A DNA stretch of 64,000 nucleotides, taken from the NCBI RefSeq assembly GCF_048066115.1, contig NZ_JBLTYX010000001.1, forward strand, positions 744,001-808,000. The letters run 5' to 3'. The stretch comes from Niveispirillum sp048066115. Lineage in GTDB: Bacteria; Pseudomonadota; Alphaproteobacteria; Azospirillales; Azospirillaceae. Shown one piece after another: positions 16,873 through 25,474 of the stretch (position 1 is the first letter of the stretch; every line of letters starts with the position of its first letter). The notes beneath the pieces are model-generated. The model searched no databases and was not told where the DNA came from. It saw only the letters and a list, made by a program, of their open reading frames with translations. Both the position numbers and the translations under genes were made by a program.

Positions 16873-18333
16873 GTGGTCCGGTTGATGTTCCGCAATCCCC
16901 TGGCCGGCCGGCCGCTGTTCATCCGCATCTTCGCCCTGATGCTGGCGGGGGTGCTGCTGGCCCAGGTGCTGAACTTCCTGCTGCTGCTGGCCGCCCCCAT
17001 GCCGCCGCCCAGCCAGCATATGCTGGCCGGCGTGGCGGAAAGCCTGCGCTCAGGCATCGCCGCCCCCGGGCTCGAGGTCACGACCGCCAGCAAGCCGCCC
17101 CCCAATGCCGGCCCGCCGGACCGGCTGCGCAGCAACCGGCAATGGCTGGTCAAGGCGCTGGGCGAGGATGAAAGCCTGATCCGCCTGGAACTGCGCGGAC
17201 CGGGGGACCAGGGCGGACGGGGGCCGGGACCCGGTGACTTTCACGGCGGCCCCCGCCCCGACGGCCCGCCGCCGCCACGGGATGCAAGCCGCCCCCCGCC
17301 ACCGCAGGGCGACCGACCGCCCCCGCCGGACGGACGGTTTGCAGGCCCCCAGCCCGGCTTCCCCTATCGCGACGATGCCATCATGGGCGACTTCGCGGCG
17401 GCCCTGAAACTGCCCAGCGGGGAATGGCGCATCGTGCAGCCGGCCGATGGCGGGTTGCGTGGCTGGTACCTGCGCATGCTGTACTGGCTGATCGCCGGGC
17501 TGGGCGTGGTGGTGCCGCTGGCCTGGTGGCTGGCGCGCTGGCTGGCGGGGCCCATCGCCATGTTCGCGCGGGCCGCCGAACGACTGGGCCGCGATCCGGG
17601 CGCGCCGGCCCTGTCCACCAGCATCGGCCCGCCGGAGGTGCGCGCCGCCGCCACCGCCTTCAACCAGATGCAGGAAAGGCTGCGCCGCTACGTGGATGAC
17701 CGGACCCTGATGGTGGCCGCCATCGCCCACGACCTGCGCACGCCGCTGGCCCGCCTGGCCTTCCGCCTGGAGGAGGCGCCCGACGCCGTGCGCGACGCGG
17801 CGGCGGAGGATATCGCCGAGATGCGGGAGATGATCGCGGCGACCCTGTCCTTCGTGAAGGACATGTCCCAGCCCGTCGCACGCAGCGCCATCGACCTGGA
17901 AGCCCTGGTCCGGCGCCAGACCCGGGCCAGCCGCCAGATGGGCGAATCGGTCGGTGACGGCCCGATGCAACCCGCCCGGATCGAGGGCGATCCGCCCGGC
18001 ATCGCCCGGATGCTCGACAATCTCATCGGCAACGCCGTCACCTATGGACAGTCGGCGGCCGTCTGCCTGCGGGTGGAGGGGGACAGTGCGGTGATCGAGG
18101 TGCTGGACGAAGGGCCGGGCATTCCCGACGCCCTGCTGGAGCGGGTGTTCGAACCGTTTTTCCGCGTGGAACCGTCACGCAGCCGCCATACGGGCGGCAC
18201 GGGCCTGGGATTGGCCAGCGCGCGGGCCGTGGCCCGGGCACATGGCGGCGACCTGACGCTCGCCAACCGTCCGCAGGGGGGCTTGCTGGCCCGGGTGACC
18301 TTGCCTTTGAGAGGCGATGATCATACCGCCTGA
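16873..18333 (+). CDS. Sensor histidine kinase
   Basis: This 486-residue membrane kinase starts at GTG 16873; ATG 16885 is an alternative. Its first transmembrane helix is at about 17-38. The periplasmic segment holds a very proline/glycine-rich stretch (about residues 115-160). The second helix is near 205-225, followed by a HAMP linker, the HisKA box AIAHDLRTPLARL with phospho-accepting H286, and an ATPase domain with DNLIGNAVTYG, DEGPGIP and GGTGLGLA. It is the likely partner of the OmpR-type regulator at 14502. It runs head-on into the MBL hydrolase gene with only 11 bases between them. Confidence 0.92.
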   Translation: MVRLMFRNPLAGRPLFIRIFALMLAGVLLAQVLNFLLLLAAPMPPPSQHMLAGVAESLRSGIAAPGLEVTTASKPPPNAGPPDRLRSNRQWLVKALGEDESLIRLELRGPGDQGGRGPGPGDFHGGPRPDGPPPPRDASRPPPPQGDRPPPPDGRFAGPQPGFPYRDDAIMGDFAAALKLPSGEWRIVQPADGGLRGWYLRMLYWLIAGLGVVVPLAWWLARWLAGPIAMFARAAERLGRDPGAPALSTSIGPPEVRAAATAFNQMQERLRRYVDDRTLMVAAIAHDLRTPLARLAFRLEEAPDAVRDAAAEDIAEMREMIAATLSFVKDMSQPVARSAIDLEALVRRQTRASRQMGESVGDGPMQPARIEGDPPGIARMLDNLIGNAVTYGQSAAVCLRVEGDSAVIEVLDEGPGIPDALLERVFEPFFRVEPSRSRHTGGTGLGLASARAVARAHGGDLTLANRPQGGLLARVTLPLRGDDHTA

Positions 18334-18344
18334 GGGGATGGCAC

Positions 18345-19328
18345 CTACAGCACCAGCGTCCGCCCCACCGCCAGCGTTCCGAAATCCCCCTGCCCCAGCC
18401 CATGCGCGGCGCGGGCGGCGGCCAGTGCCGTGACGGGATCGTCGATCCCTTCATCCGTCAGGCCGGCGAAGGTGCCGTAGTGCATGCCGATGCTGCGGCG
18501 GCTGCCAAGGTCCAGATGTGCCTGCACCGCCTCTTCGGGGTTCATGTGCATGATGTGCATGAACCAGCGCGGCTCATAGGCGCCGATGGGCAGCAGCGAC
18601 AGGTCGATGCCGGGAAAACGTTCCCCGATCTCCCTGAAATGCGGGCAATAGCCGCTGTCGCCGCAGAAATACAGGCTGCGGCCATTGGCACGCAGCACGA
18701 AGCCGCCCCACAGCGTGGCGTTGCGGTCGAACAGGCCACGGGCGGCGAAATGCTGGGCAGGCACATAGGTGATCTCCACCCCGCCCAGATGGTGGGACTG
18801 CCACCAGTCCAGTTCCGTCACCACGCGCGGGCCGGCGCCACCGATCAGCGCGGCATTGCCCAGGCTGGTGACCACGGGTGCCTGGAAGCGGCGATCCAGT
18901 TCCCGCAGGCTGGCCAGATCCAGATGGTCATAATGGTTATGGCTCACCAGGATGCCATCCAGGCCGGGCAGATCGTCGAAGCCCAGGCCGGGGGCGCGTA
19001 CCCGCTTCGGCCCGGCGAAGGCAAAGGGACTGGCCCGGTTGCCATAGACGGGATCGGTGATGAACCAGCGTCCGCCGATGCCGATCAGGAAGCAGGCATG
19101 GCCGATGAAGGTGACCGAAATGGCGTCGGCCGCCACCGGCTCCGGCCGGGGCCAGGACTGGTTTTCCAGCCGGTCCGGCCAGGGTATCGGCTTGCGCCCG
19201 GTCATCCAGCGCCACAGATCGCCCAACCCCTTCTCCTGCCCCACCACATGCGGGTTGAAGAAACGCCTGCCGTCGCAATGATCGGAGACAGGATAGCGCG
19301 TGGCGGTGCGGGTGGAACGGCGTGTCAT
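18345..19328 (-). CDS. MBL-fold metallohydrolase (NAPE-PLD/UlaG-like)
   Basis: This metallo-beta-lactamase-fold hydrolase has 327 residues from the ATG at 19328. The zinc motif HNHYDH is at about residue 128, and further ligands lie in FCGDSGY and near MHYGTF. VTFIGHACFLI and WFITDPVYGNRASPF are typical of the branch with N-acylphosphatidylethanolamine phospholipase D and related lactonases. No signal peptide is seen. It lies 85 bases downstream of the SDR gene on the same strand and may belong to that operon. The substrate is not predictable. Confidence 0.85.
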   Translation of the reverse strand: MTRRSTRTATRYPVSDHCDGRRFFNPHVVGQEKGLGDLWRWMTGRKPIPWPDRLENQSWPRPEPVAADAISVTFIGHACFLIGIGGRWFITDPVYGNRASPFAFAGPKRVRAPGLGFDDLPGLDGILVSHNHYDHLDLASLRELDRRFQAPVVTSLGNAALIGGAGPRVVTELDWWQSHHLGGVEITYVPAQHFAARGLFDRNATLWGGFVLRANGRSLYFCGDSGYCPHFREIGERFPGIDLSLLPIGAYEPRWFMHIMHMNPEEAVQAHLDLGSRRSIGMHYGTFAGLTDEGIDDPVTALAAARAAHGLGQGDFGTLAVGRTLVL

Positions 19329-19413
19329 CGGCTTCAAGCATCCCGGTCGATCACAATCATCGAGGGGTAGCGTGAAGCATCCCCGCACCGCGCGCAGTGG
19401 CGGCGCGCACAGG

Positions 19414-20226
19414 TCAACGCCCGATGATCGACCAGTAGCGTTCCGGGAACAGCCGCTGGATCAGGTCGGCCAGCCTTGCGTCGCGGCCCACCAGCACGCG
19501 GGAACGGCACTGTTCGACCCCGCGCACGATGATCTCCCCGGCCTCGGCCGGCGGCATGGTCAGCATGCGCTGGGCCCGTGCCTTCTGTTCGGCCAGCCGT
19601 TCCGGGCTAACGCCGGCGGGTGGGCGGGCATTGCTGGCGATGGAGGTGGCGACCCCGCCCGGATGCACGATGGTGACGCCGATATTGCTGCCCACCAGTT
19701 CATGGCGCAGCGCCTCGCTGAACCCGCGCACGGCAAACTTGGCGGCGGCATAGGCCGACTGGCCCGGCGGGGCGACGATGCCGAAGATGGAGGAGAGATT
19801 GACCAGCCGCGCATCGTCGCTGGCCGACAACAGCGGGATGAAGGCGCGGGTCATGGCGACCACGCCCTGGAAATTGATGCCCATCAGCCAGTCGAAATCC
19901 GCCTCCGACACCTGGGTGAAGCTGCCGCCCAGGGCCACCCCGGCATTGTTGATCAGCAGGTCGACACCGCCGAACGAAGCCTGCACCTGTGCCGGCAATG
20001 CGGCCACCGCCACACGGTCGGCCACGTCCAGCCGGGCGGCCAGCGCCTCCACCCCGTGATCGGCCTGGGCTGCAAGCGCCGTGGCCTGGGCCGCCGACAG
20101 GTCGATATCGGTCAGCATCAGCCGGCAGCCCCGCCTTGCCAGCGACATGGCGATGGCCCGGCCGATGCCGCCGCCGGCGCCGGTGATTACGGCCGTGCGG
20201 CCGCGCAACTGCATGGTTCTGGTCAT
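19414..20226 (-). CDS. Short-chain dehydrogenase/reductase
   Basis: This is a 270-residue classical SDR. The NAD(P)-binding motif TGAGGGIG is at 15-22, NNAG at 93-96, and the catalytic S146, Y159 and K163 are in place (SAYAAAKFA). Its ATG overlaps the stop of the monooxygenase gene by four bases, so the two are probably co-translated. A pair consisting of a Baeyer-Villiger-type monooxygenase and an SDR suggests oxidation of an alcohol to a ketone and insertion of oxygen to give an ester or lactone. The substrate is unknown. Confidence 0.9.
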   Translation of the reverse strand: MTRTMQLRGRTAVITGAGGGIGRAIAMSLARRGCRLMLTDIDLSAAQATALAAQADHGVEALAARLDVADRVAVAALPAQVQASFGGVDLLINNAGVALGGSFTQVSEADFDWLMGINFQGVVAMTRAFIPLLSASDDARLVNLSSIFGIVAPPGQSAYAAAKFAVRGFSEALRHELVGSNIGVTIVHPGGVATSIASNARPPAGVSPERLAEQKARAQRMLTMPPAEAGEIIVRGVEQCRSRVLVGRDARLADLIQRLFPERYWSIIGR

Positions 20227-21704
20227 TTCTTGTCCCCGTCATGCCGACGCTCGAAGGCAAGGGTGCCATCCGCCGGCTTGGAAAAAAGGAAGCCGGCCAG
20301 ATCGGCCAGATAGTTCTGATGCACCCGCCAGGGCGGGCTTTCCCCCTGGGCCGGCATGTGCGCCCGCCCGCGCTGCACATAGCCGGCGGTCAGGCCCAGC
20401 AGCGGCACGCGTCCCGGCCCCGCCCCGTCCGAGGGGGCGACACAGACCGCATAACCGTGCTCGTCCATATGGTTCAGCAACCGGCAGACCTGGCGCGCCG
20501 TCAGGTCGCATTTCAGCGTCCAGGACGCGTTCACATAGCCGATGGCCAAGGCATGGTTGGGCACATCGGCCAGCATCATGCCGCGATAGACCGGACGGCC
20601 GGCGATATCGACCTTCTCCCCATCCAGGCTCAGGGTCGCACCACCCAGCAACTGCATGTCCAGGCCGGTGGCGGTGACGATGATATCGGCCGCGATCTCC
20701 CGGCCATCCTCCAGCCGCACGCCGGTGGGCCGGAAACTGTCGATGCGGCCGGTGACGATCGCAGCATCGCCGGCTTTCAGCACCCGGAACAGGTCGCCAT
20801 CGGGCACCAGGCAGACACGCTGGTCCCAGGGCGCGTAGCTGGGCGTGAAATGCGGGTCGACATCCACGGTCGGCCCCACGGCATCGCGCACCGCGTCGAT
20901 GATCCGCCGCCGTACCAGATCGGGCTTACGGCGCGACAGGCGATAGGTCAGCAGGCTCCAGCCGATATACTTCCAGCGTACCAGCAGACCGGCCAGCTTT
21001 TCCGGCAGCAACCGGAACAGCCGTTCCGCCAGCCCGTCGCGCCTGGGGTGGGAGACGATATAGGTGGGGGAGCGCTGCAGCATGGTCACCCGCGCGCCCA
21101 GCCGGGTGAGTGCGGGCACCAGGGTCACGGCCGTGGCCCCGCTGCCGATCACCAACACGCGGCGTCCGGCGACATTCAGGTCTTCGGGCCAATGCTGGGG
21201 ATGGATGATGGGGCCGCGGAAATCGCCGCTACCGGCGAAATCCGGCATATGGCCGCGATCGTAGCGGTAATAGCCGCTGCACATGTAAAGGAAGCCGCAG
21301 CGCAGCCGCCGCTGTCCGTCGGGCGTTTCCAGTGTCACCGTCCAGGTCTGATCGGCACCGGACCAGTCGGCCCCGGTGACGCGCCAGCCGAAGCGGATAT
21401 GCGGCAGCACCCCGTATTCGCGGGCCGTATCCTCGATATAGTCGCGGATGGCCGGGCCGTCGGCGATGACATCCGTCTCCTTCCAGGGGCGGAAGGGGAA
21501 ACCCAGCGTGTGCATGTCGCTGTCCGACCGGATGCCGGGATAGCGGAACAGGTCCCAGGTACCGCCGATCCGGTCCCGCGCATCCACCATCGCCCAGCGT
21601 TTCCCCGGACAATGCATGGTCAGCCGGCAGGCCGCATCGATGCCGGACAGGCCGGCCCCGACAATCAGGACATCAAGGAATTCGACATCGGTGGGCGGCA
21701 TCAT
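20223..21704 (-). CDS. FAD-dependent monooxygenase, Baeyer-Villiger type
   Basis: This 493-residue class B flavoprotein monooxygenase has FAD-binding GAGLSG (16-21), the Baeyer-Villiger fingerprint FRGPIIHPQHWP at about residue 162 (F-x-G-x-x-x-H-x-x-x-W-P), and a second Rossmann motif VLVIGSGATA for NADPH. Such enzymes insert oxygen beside a ketone carbonyl. Two ATGs are adjacent (21704 and 21701). AAAGGAGG lies just upstream, closer than usual to the first, so 21701 may be the real start. A perfect 20-base palindrome abuts the ribosome site. It is divergent from a TetR regulator that probably controls it. Confidence 0.9.
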   Translation of the reverse strand: MMPPTDVEFLDVLIVGAGLSGIDAACRLTMHCPGKRWAMVDARDRIGGTWDLFRYPGIRSDSDMHTLGFPFRPWKETDVIADGPAIRDYIEDTAREYGVLPHIRFGWRVTGADWSGADQTWTVTLETPDGQRRLRCGFLYMCSGYYRYDRGHMPDFAGSGDFRGPIIHPQHWPEDLNVAGRRVLVIGSGATAVTLVPALTRLGARVTMLQRSPTYIVSHPRRDGLAERLFRLLPEKLAGLLVRWKYIGWSLLTYRLSRRKPDLVRRRIIDAVRDAVGPTVDVDPHFTPSYAPWDQRVCLVPDGDLFRVLKAGDAAIVTGRIDSFRPTGVRLEDGREIAADIIVTATGLDMQLLGGATLSLDGEKVDIAGRPVYRGMMLADVPNHALAIGYVNASWTLKCDLTARQVCRLLNHMDEHGYAVCVAPSDGAGPGRVPLLGLTAGYVQRGRAHMPAQGESPPWRVHQNYLADLAGFLFSKPADGTLAFERRHDGDKK

Positions 21705-21713
21705 CGCCTCCTT

Positions 21714-21733
21714 TATTTACATAAATGTAAATA
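21714..21733. promoter_or_regulatory. Candidate TetR operator (9-base arms)
   Basis: TATTTACAT and ATGTAAATA are perfect inverted arms separated by AA. The element touches the ribosome site of the monooxygenase gene and lies in the gap shared with the divergent TetR gene. The arrangement is typical of TetR-family control of a divergent operon. Confidence 0.6.
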
Positions 21734-21814
21734 TCAATGTGTGTGGCAAGGAACAAGCCGTTTTCTCGCTCCCGGTGGGGGATTTCCTCGACCGCCGGTG
21801 GTCGGCGCACTATA

Positions 21815-21830
21815 TTGACAAGCATGTCAA
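21815..21830. promoter_or_regulatory. Inverted repeat over the TetR start codon
   Basis: TTGACA and TGTCAA form an inverted repeat with a four-base spacer, and the ATG of the TetR gene (21824) is inside it. It could be an autoregulatory operator. The left arm also matches a -35 hexamer, so chance similarity is possible. Confidence 0.35.
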
Positions 21831-22429
21831 CAGAACCCGCCAAGCCCGCCCGCCGCCCCCGCCGCAGCCCCGACGAAGTCCGCCGTCTGGCCCTGGATGC
21901 GGCGCGCGCCTGCCTTGTGGAATCCGGTCCCGGTGCCGTCACCCTGCAGGAGGTGGGGCGCCGGATCGGCATGACGCATGTCAACCTGATCCATCATTTC
22001 GGTTCCGCCGCCGGGCTGCAGACCGCCCTGATGGCGATGATCCTGTCCGACCTGAACAAGGCTTTGGGCCAGGCCATCACCCGCATCCTGTCCGACGATC
22101 CGCTGGCCCAGCGGGAGATGATCGATATCGTCTTCGACGCCTACAGCCAGGGCGGGGCCGCCAAGCTGGCCGCCTGGATCGCGATCAGCGGCGACACGGA
22201 CAGGTTCGAACCGATCCGCCTGTCCATCCAGGCGCTGGTCAACGAGATCGAGAAGCGGCTGCCGCCCACCAGCGAACTGTCCATCGGCCGGCTGAAATCC
22301 AGCATCCTGTTCATCGCCCACAACGCCTTCGCCGACGCGCTGATCGGCAGCTTCATGCGCGACGCCCTGGACCGGGAACCCGACGCCACCCGCAAGATGG
22401 TCGCCCGGCTGCTGCCGTCGTTCTATTAG
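21824..22429 (+). CDS. TetR-family transcriptional regulator
   Basis: This 201-residue regulator has a TetR N-terminal helix-turn-helix (about 14-60: AARACLVESGPGAVTLQEVGRRIGMTHVNLIHHFGS) and an all-helical C-terminal ligand domain. I chose the ATG at 21824 over an upstream in-frame start because the basic N-terminus and the HTH follow at the usual distance. The ribosome site is weak. It is divergent from the monooxygenase-SDR operon, which it probably represses until a substrate-like ligand binds. Confidence 0.88.
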   Translation: MSTEPAKPARRPRRSPDEVRRLALDAARACLVESGPGAVTLQEVGRRIGMTHVNLIHHFGSAAGLQTALMAMILSDLNKALGQAITRILSDDPLAQREMIDIVFDAYSQGGAAKLAAWIAISGDTDRFEPIRLSIQALVNEIEKRLPPTSELSIGRLKSSILFIAHNAFADALIGSFMRDALDREPDATRKMVARLLPSFY

Positions 22430-22485
22430 GGGGCGGCTTTGTTGCTCCCGTACGGTTTGGGCTGTAGGGGTTCCTCTCTTTTCCA

Positions 22486-22597
22486 CCGTCATTCCCGCGA
22501 AAGCGGGAACCCAGCGTAAGGCGCGATTAGCGCCGATATGGCTCAATCGCGGCAGACGCCGCTCTGCGCTGGATCCCCGCTTTTGCGGGGATGACGG
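22486..22597. repeat. REP/BIME-like palindromic element
   Basis: Two related hairpins lie in opposite orientation. TTCCCGC-GAAA-GCGGGAA is at 22492-22509 and ATCCCCGC-TTTT-GCGGGGAT at 22573-22592. They are flanked by CCGTCAT and ATGACGG, and CCAGCG/CGCTGG arms let the whole 112-base unit fold back on itself. The middle also pairs (GCGATT/AATCGC). This is the usual form of a bacterial intergenic repeat mobilised by a REP-associated tyrosine transposase, which is not in the window. It lies between convergent genes and may act as a terminator. Confidence 0.75.
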
Positions 22598-22625
22598 TAG
22601 TGAGAGTGGCAGCAAAGGCGCCCCC

Positions 22626-25160
22626 TCAAGGCACCACCTCCGCCCCGCCCGCGACCTTGACATTGACCCGCTGCCTGATGTCCGCCGCCGAAGCGCCGAC
22701 CAGCAGCGTGTACTCCCCCGGCCGCACCCGCCACTGCCCCGTCGCCTCGTCCCAGGCGGTAAAAGCGCGCGGATCGAGCGTCAGGGTGACCCGGCGCTTC
22801 TCCCCCGGTGCCAGGGCGACCTTGGTGAAAGCGCTCAACTGCTTGGGCGGCTCGTCGGCATCCCTCCGGGCCGGGGCGATATAGAGCTGCGCCACCTCCT
22901 GCCCCGCCGGCCCGGCGCTGTTGCGCAGGTCCAGTGTTACGCTAACCGCCTCGCCACCCTTGATCCGGGCCGGTACCTTCGGCTTGCCATAGGTGAAGGT
23001 CGAATAGGACAGGCCGTGTCCAAAGGGAAACAGCGCCGCCACCCCCTTGGCATCCAGCCCGCGATACCCGACCAGCAGCCCCTCGGCATAGTTGCTCTCC
23101 AACGCCGCCAGATCGACGTCGATGTCGCCATCCTTGGCCGGGAAGCTGACGGGCAGCCGCCCGGACGGGTTGGCCTTGCCTGCCGCCAAGTCACCCAGCG
23201 CCCGCGATCCCTCCTGCCCCGGCAGCCAAAGCTGCATGATGGCGCCGACCTGGTCCTTCCAGGGCATGGTGACGGCCGACCCGCTATTGACCACCACCAC
23301 CGTACGCTTGTTGACGGCGGCAACGGCCGCGACCAGCCGGTCCTGTTCGCCCGGCAAAGCCAACGTGGTGCGGTCGTACCCTTCACCCTCGGTCATGGAG
23401 GAGGAGCCGACCAGAACGATGGCCGCATCCGCCCCCTTCGCCGCTTCCACCGCCGCATCGAAATCGGGGGCCGGCTGGCGGATGCCGAAGACCAGCGCCT
23501 CGTATGGCGTCTGGCCCGTGGCGTAATCAAGCTGGATGCGGTAACCGCGCCCGGCTTCCATATCCAGGCTGACGGTGCGACGCAGGACGGGAAAGCCGAT
23601 CACGTCGCGCGGATCGGGCACGCCCTTCACCGCCCGGTCCAGGATCACCTTACCGTCCAGCGACAGGGTGGCCTTGCCCGTGCCGCGCACGCTGAATTCG
23701 TGTTTCCCGCTGCGTTCCGGCCAGAACCAGCCCGACCAGCGCAACCCCGCATAGCCCACCACATCCGCCTTGGCCTGGTTGCCGGCGATGCGCTTGCTGA
23801 AATTGGCCACATCCTCGCTGCGGCTGGGCTGGCCGGATAGGTCGGGCGTGGTGAAATATTCGGCCAGCAACCCCTTGCGCCCCCGCTTCTCATCCGGGCT
23901 CAACAGGGCCGGATCGGCCGAAGGCGGCGTTTCCTCGTTATCCACGCCCTGCGCATGGATGATGCGGGCTCCAGGGAACGCTTCCGCCAAGGCCGCCAGC
24001 GGCGTGGGGATGCTGTCGAACGGCACCACGGCCGACGACCCGCCGCCCTGCACGCGGATGACATCGGCATTGGGGCCGATCACCGCCAGGGTGCGTATAT
24101 CCCCCTTCAGCGGCAGAACATCCTTGTTCTGCAACAGGATGATCGCCTCCTGCGCCGCGGCGCGGGCCAGATCGGCATGGGCCTGCCTCATGGCGGCCGG
24201 GATGGTGCCGTCCCCACCCTTGACCGTCGACCGCAGGATCAGGCGCAGCACGCGGCCGGCATTGTCATCGATCTGGGCCGGGCTGACATCGCCCTTGTCC
24301 ACGGCCTGACGCAGCTTGGCCCCGAAATTGGCCGGCGGGCCCGGCATTTCCAGGTCCAACCCGGCATTGGCCGCCGCCGCCGTGGCATGGGTCGCCCCCC
24401 AGTCGGACACGACCATGCCCGGATAACCCCATTCCTTCTTCAGAAGGTCGGTCAGCAGCCAGCGGTTCTGCGTGGCATAGGTGCCGTTGACCTTGTTGTA
24501 GGATGCCATCACCGACCAGGGATCGGCCTGCTTCACCACCGTCTCGAACGCCGGCAGATAGACCTCGCGCAACGGCCGGGCCGGCACCTTGCTGTCCACG
24601 AAGAAACGGTTGGTTTCCTGGTTGTTGGCGGCGAAATGCTTCAGGGACACGCCGATCCCCCGCCCCTGCACGCCCTGCACATAGCCAAGCCCCATGCGGG
24701 CCGCCAGATGCGGGTCCTCCGAATAGGTCTCGAAATTGCGACCCCAGAGCGGGGTGCGGACGATGTTGACCGTCGGCGCCAGCAGGACCGAGGCGCCATG
24801 CGCCCGCGCTTCATCCGCGATGGCCGCCCCCACCTTGCCCGCCAGCTCGGTGTTCCAGGTCGCGGCCATGGCCACGCCCACGGGGAACACGGTCGCCGGC
24901 TTGTCATCATGGGAGCGCACACCGGTGGGACCGTCGGTGACCTTGATGCCCGGCACGCCCAGCCGGGGCACGCCGTTCAGCTCCATGATGCCGGCACCGG
25001 CCAGAAGGCTGATCTTCTCGTCCAGTGTCATCCGGCCGATCAGGTCCTGCACCTTCGCGGTCACGTCCGGTGCCGTATCCTTGGCCTGCACCACGGACTG
25101 CCCGGCCAGGGCCAGCGCCACGCCGGCCACCGCCAACCGGCCAAACATGCGCCGCCTCAT
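22626..25160 (-). CDS. Beta-glucosidase-like GH3 enzyme with a PA14 domain
   Basis: This 844-residue secreted glycoside hydrolase family 3 enzyme has a signal peptide (about 1-27, ending VVQA) and an N-terminal barrel with the nucleophile Asp in MVVSDWGATH (about residue 250). The second catalytic-type domain is split by a PA14 domain (about 430-570, from LLAEYFTTPDLSGQ to KATLSLDGKVILD). A fibronectin-III-like domain lies at the C-terminus. The PA14 insertion is known from Kluyveromyces beta-glucosidase I and related bacterial enzymes. It is the last gene of the operon, overlapping the small secreted protein gene by four bases. It probably removes terminal glucose from phenolic or oligosaccharide substrates. 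Confidence 0.92.
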   Translation of the reverse strand: MRRRMFGRLAVAGVALALAGQSVVQAKDTAPDVTAKVQDLIGRMTLDEKISLLAGAGIMELNGVPRLGVPGIKVTDGPTGVRSHDDKPATVFPVGVAMAATWNTELAGKVGAAIADEARAHGASVLLAPTVNIVRTPLWGRNFETYSEDPHLAARMGLGYVQGVQGRGIGVSLKHFAANNQETNRFFVDSKVPARPLREVYLPAFETVVKQADPWSVMASYNKVNGTYATQNRWLLTDLLKKEWGYPGMVVSDWGATHATAAAANAGLDLEMPGPPANFGAKLRQAVDKGDVSPAQIDDNAGRVLRLILRSTVKGGDGTIPAAMRQAHADLARAAAQEAIILLQNKDVLPLKGDIRTLAVIGPNADVIRVQGGGSSAVVPFDSIPTPLAALAEAFPGARIIHAQGVDNEETPPSADPALLSPDEKRGRKGLLAEYFTTPDLSGQPSRSEDVANFSKRIAGNQAKADVVGYAGLRWSGWFWPERSGKHEFSVRGTGKATLSLDGKVILDRAVKGVPDPRDVIGFPVLRRTVSLDMEAGRGYRIQLDYATGQTPYEALVFGIRQPAPDFDAAVEAAKGADAAIVLVGSSSMTEGEGYDRTTLALPGEQDRLVAAVAAVNKRTVVVVNSGSAVTMPWKDQVGAIMQLWLPGQEGSRALGDLAAGKANPSGRLPVSFPAKDGDIDVDLAALESNYAEGLLVGYRGLDAKGVAALFPFGHGLSYSTFTYGKPKVPARIKGGEAVSVTLDLRNSAGPAGQEVAQLYIAPARRDADEPPKQLSAFTKVALAPGEKRRVTLTLDPRAFTAWDEATGQWRVRPGEYTLLVGASAADIRQRVNVKVAGGAEVVP

Positions 25161-25474
25161 TTCACGCTCGCCAGCGCGGTCTCGGTCCGGGCCAGCAATT
25201 CATCCGTCAGCTTGCCGCCGGAATAGGGCTGAAGCTGGCGCAGGCTGAGACCCTTGATCATCTCATACTGGGGGATTTCCAGCAGGCCCGGCAGGGTGCT
25301 GGTCAGGGCGGCCTTGGCTCCCTCATCGGCCGCCAGTTCCTCTATCGGCGTGTCGAGGGAGAATTTGGCGGCATTGGCATCCACCGGCGCCGGCGGGCTC
25401 TGGTTCGCCTGGGCATGGACGGGCACCGACAGCAGCAAGGCCATGGCAGCGAACAGGGGAAGGATGCTCTTCAT
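25157..25474 (-). CDS. Small secreted protein of unknown function
   Basis: This 105-residue protein has a signal peptide (about 1-22, ending VHAQA). A compact, probably helical domain with LDTPIEELAADEGAKAAL, LPGLLEIPQYEMIKGLSLRQLQPYSGG and a final LTDELLARTETAL follows. No catalytic motif is seen. It overlaps both neighbours by four bases, so it is made with the tannase-like lipoprotein and the GH3 enzyme and may be a small periplasmic accessory to one of them. The function is unknown. Confidence 0.75.
   Translation of the reverse strand: MKSILPLFAAMALLLSVPVHAQANQSPPAPVDANAAKFSLDTPIEELAADEGAKAALTSTLPGLLEIPQYEMIKGLSLRQLQPYSGGKLTDELLARTETALASVK

Noticed and set aside
17200..17350. Proline-rich stretch as a separate repeat element
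   Set aside because: It is within the continuous histidine kinase frame with no exact DNA repeat unit.
20241..21818. 525-codon open frame opposite the monooxygenase gene
   Set aside because: Shadow frame; the FAD and Baeyer-Villiger motifs are on the minus strand.
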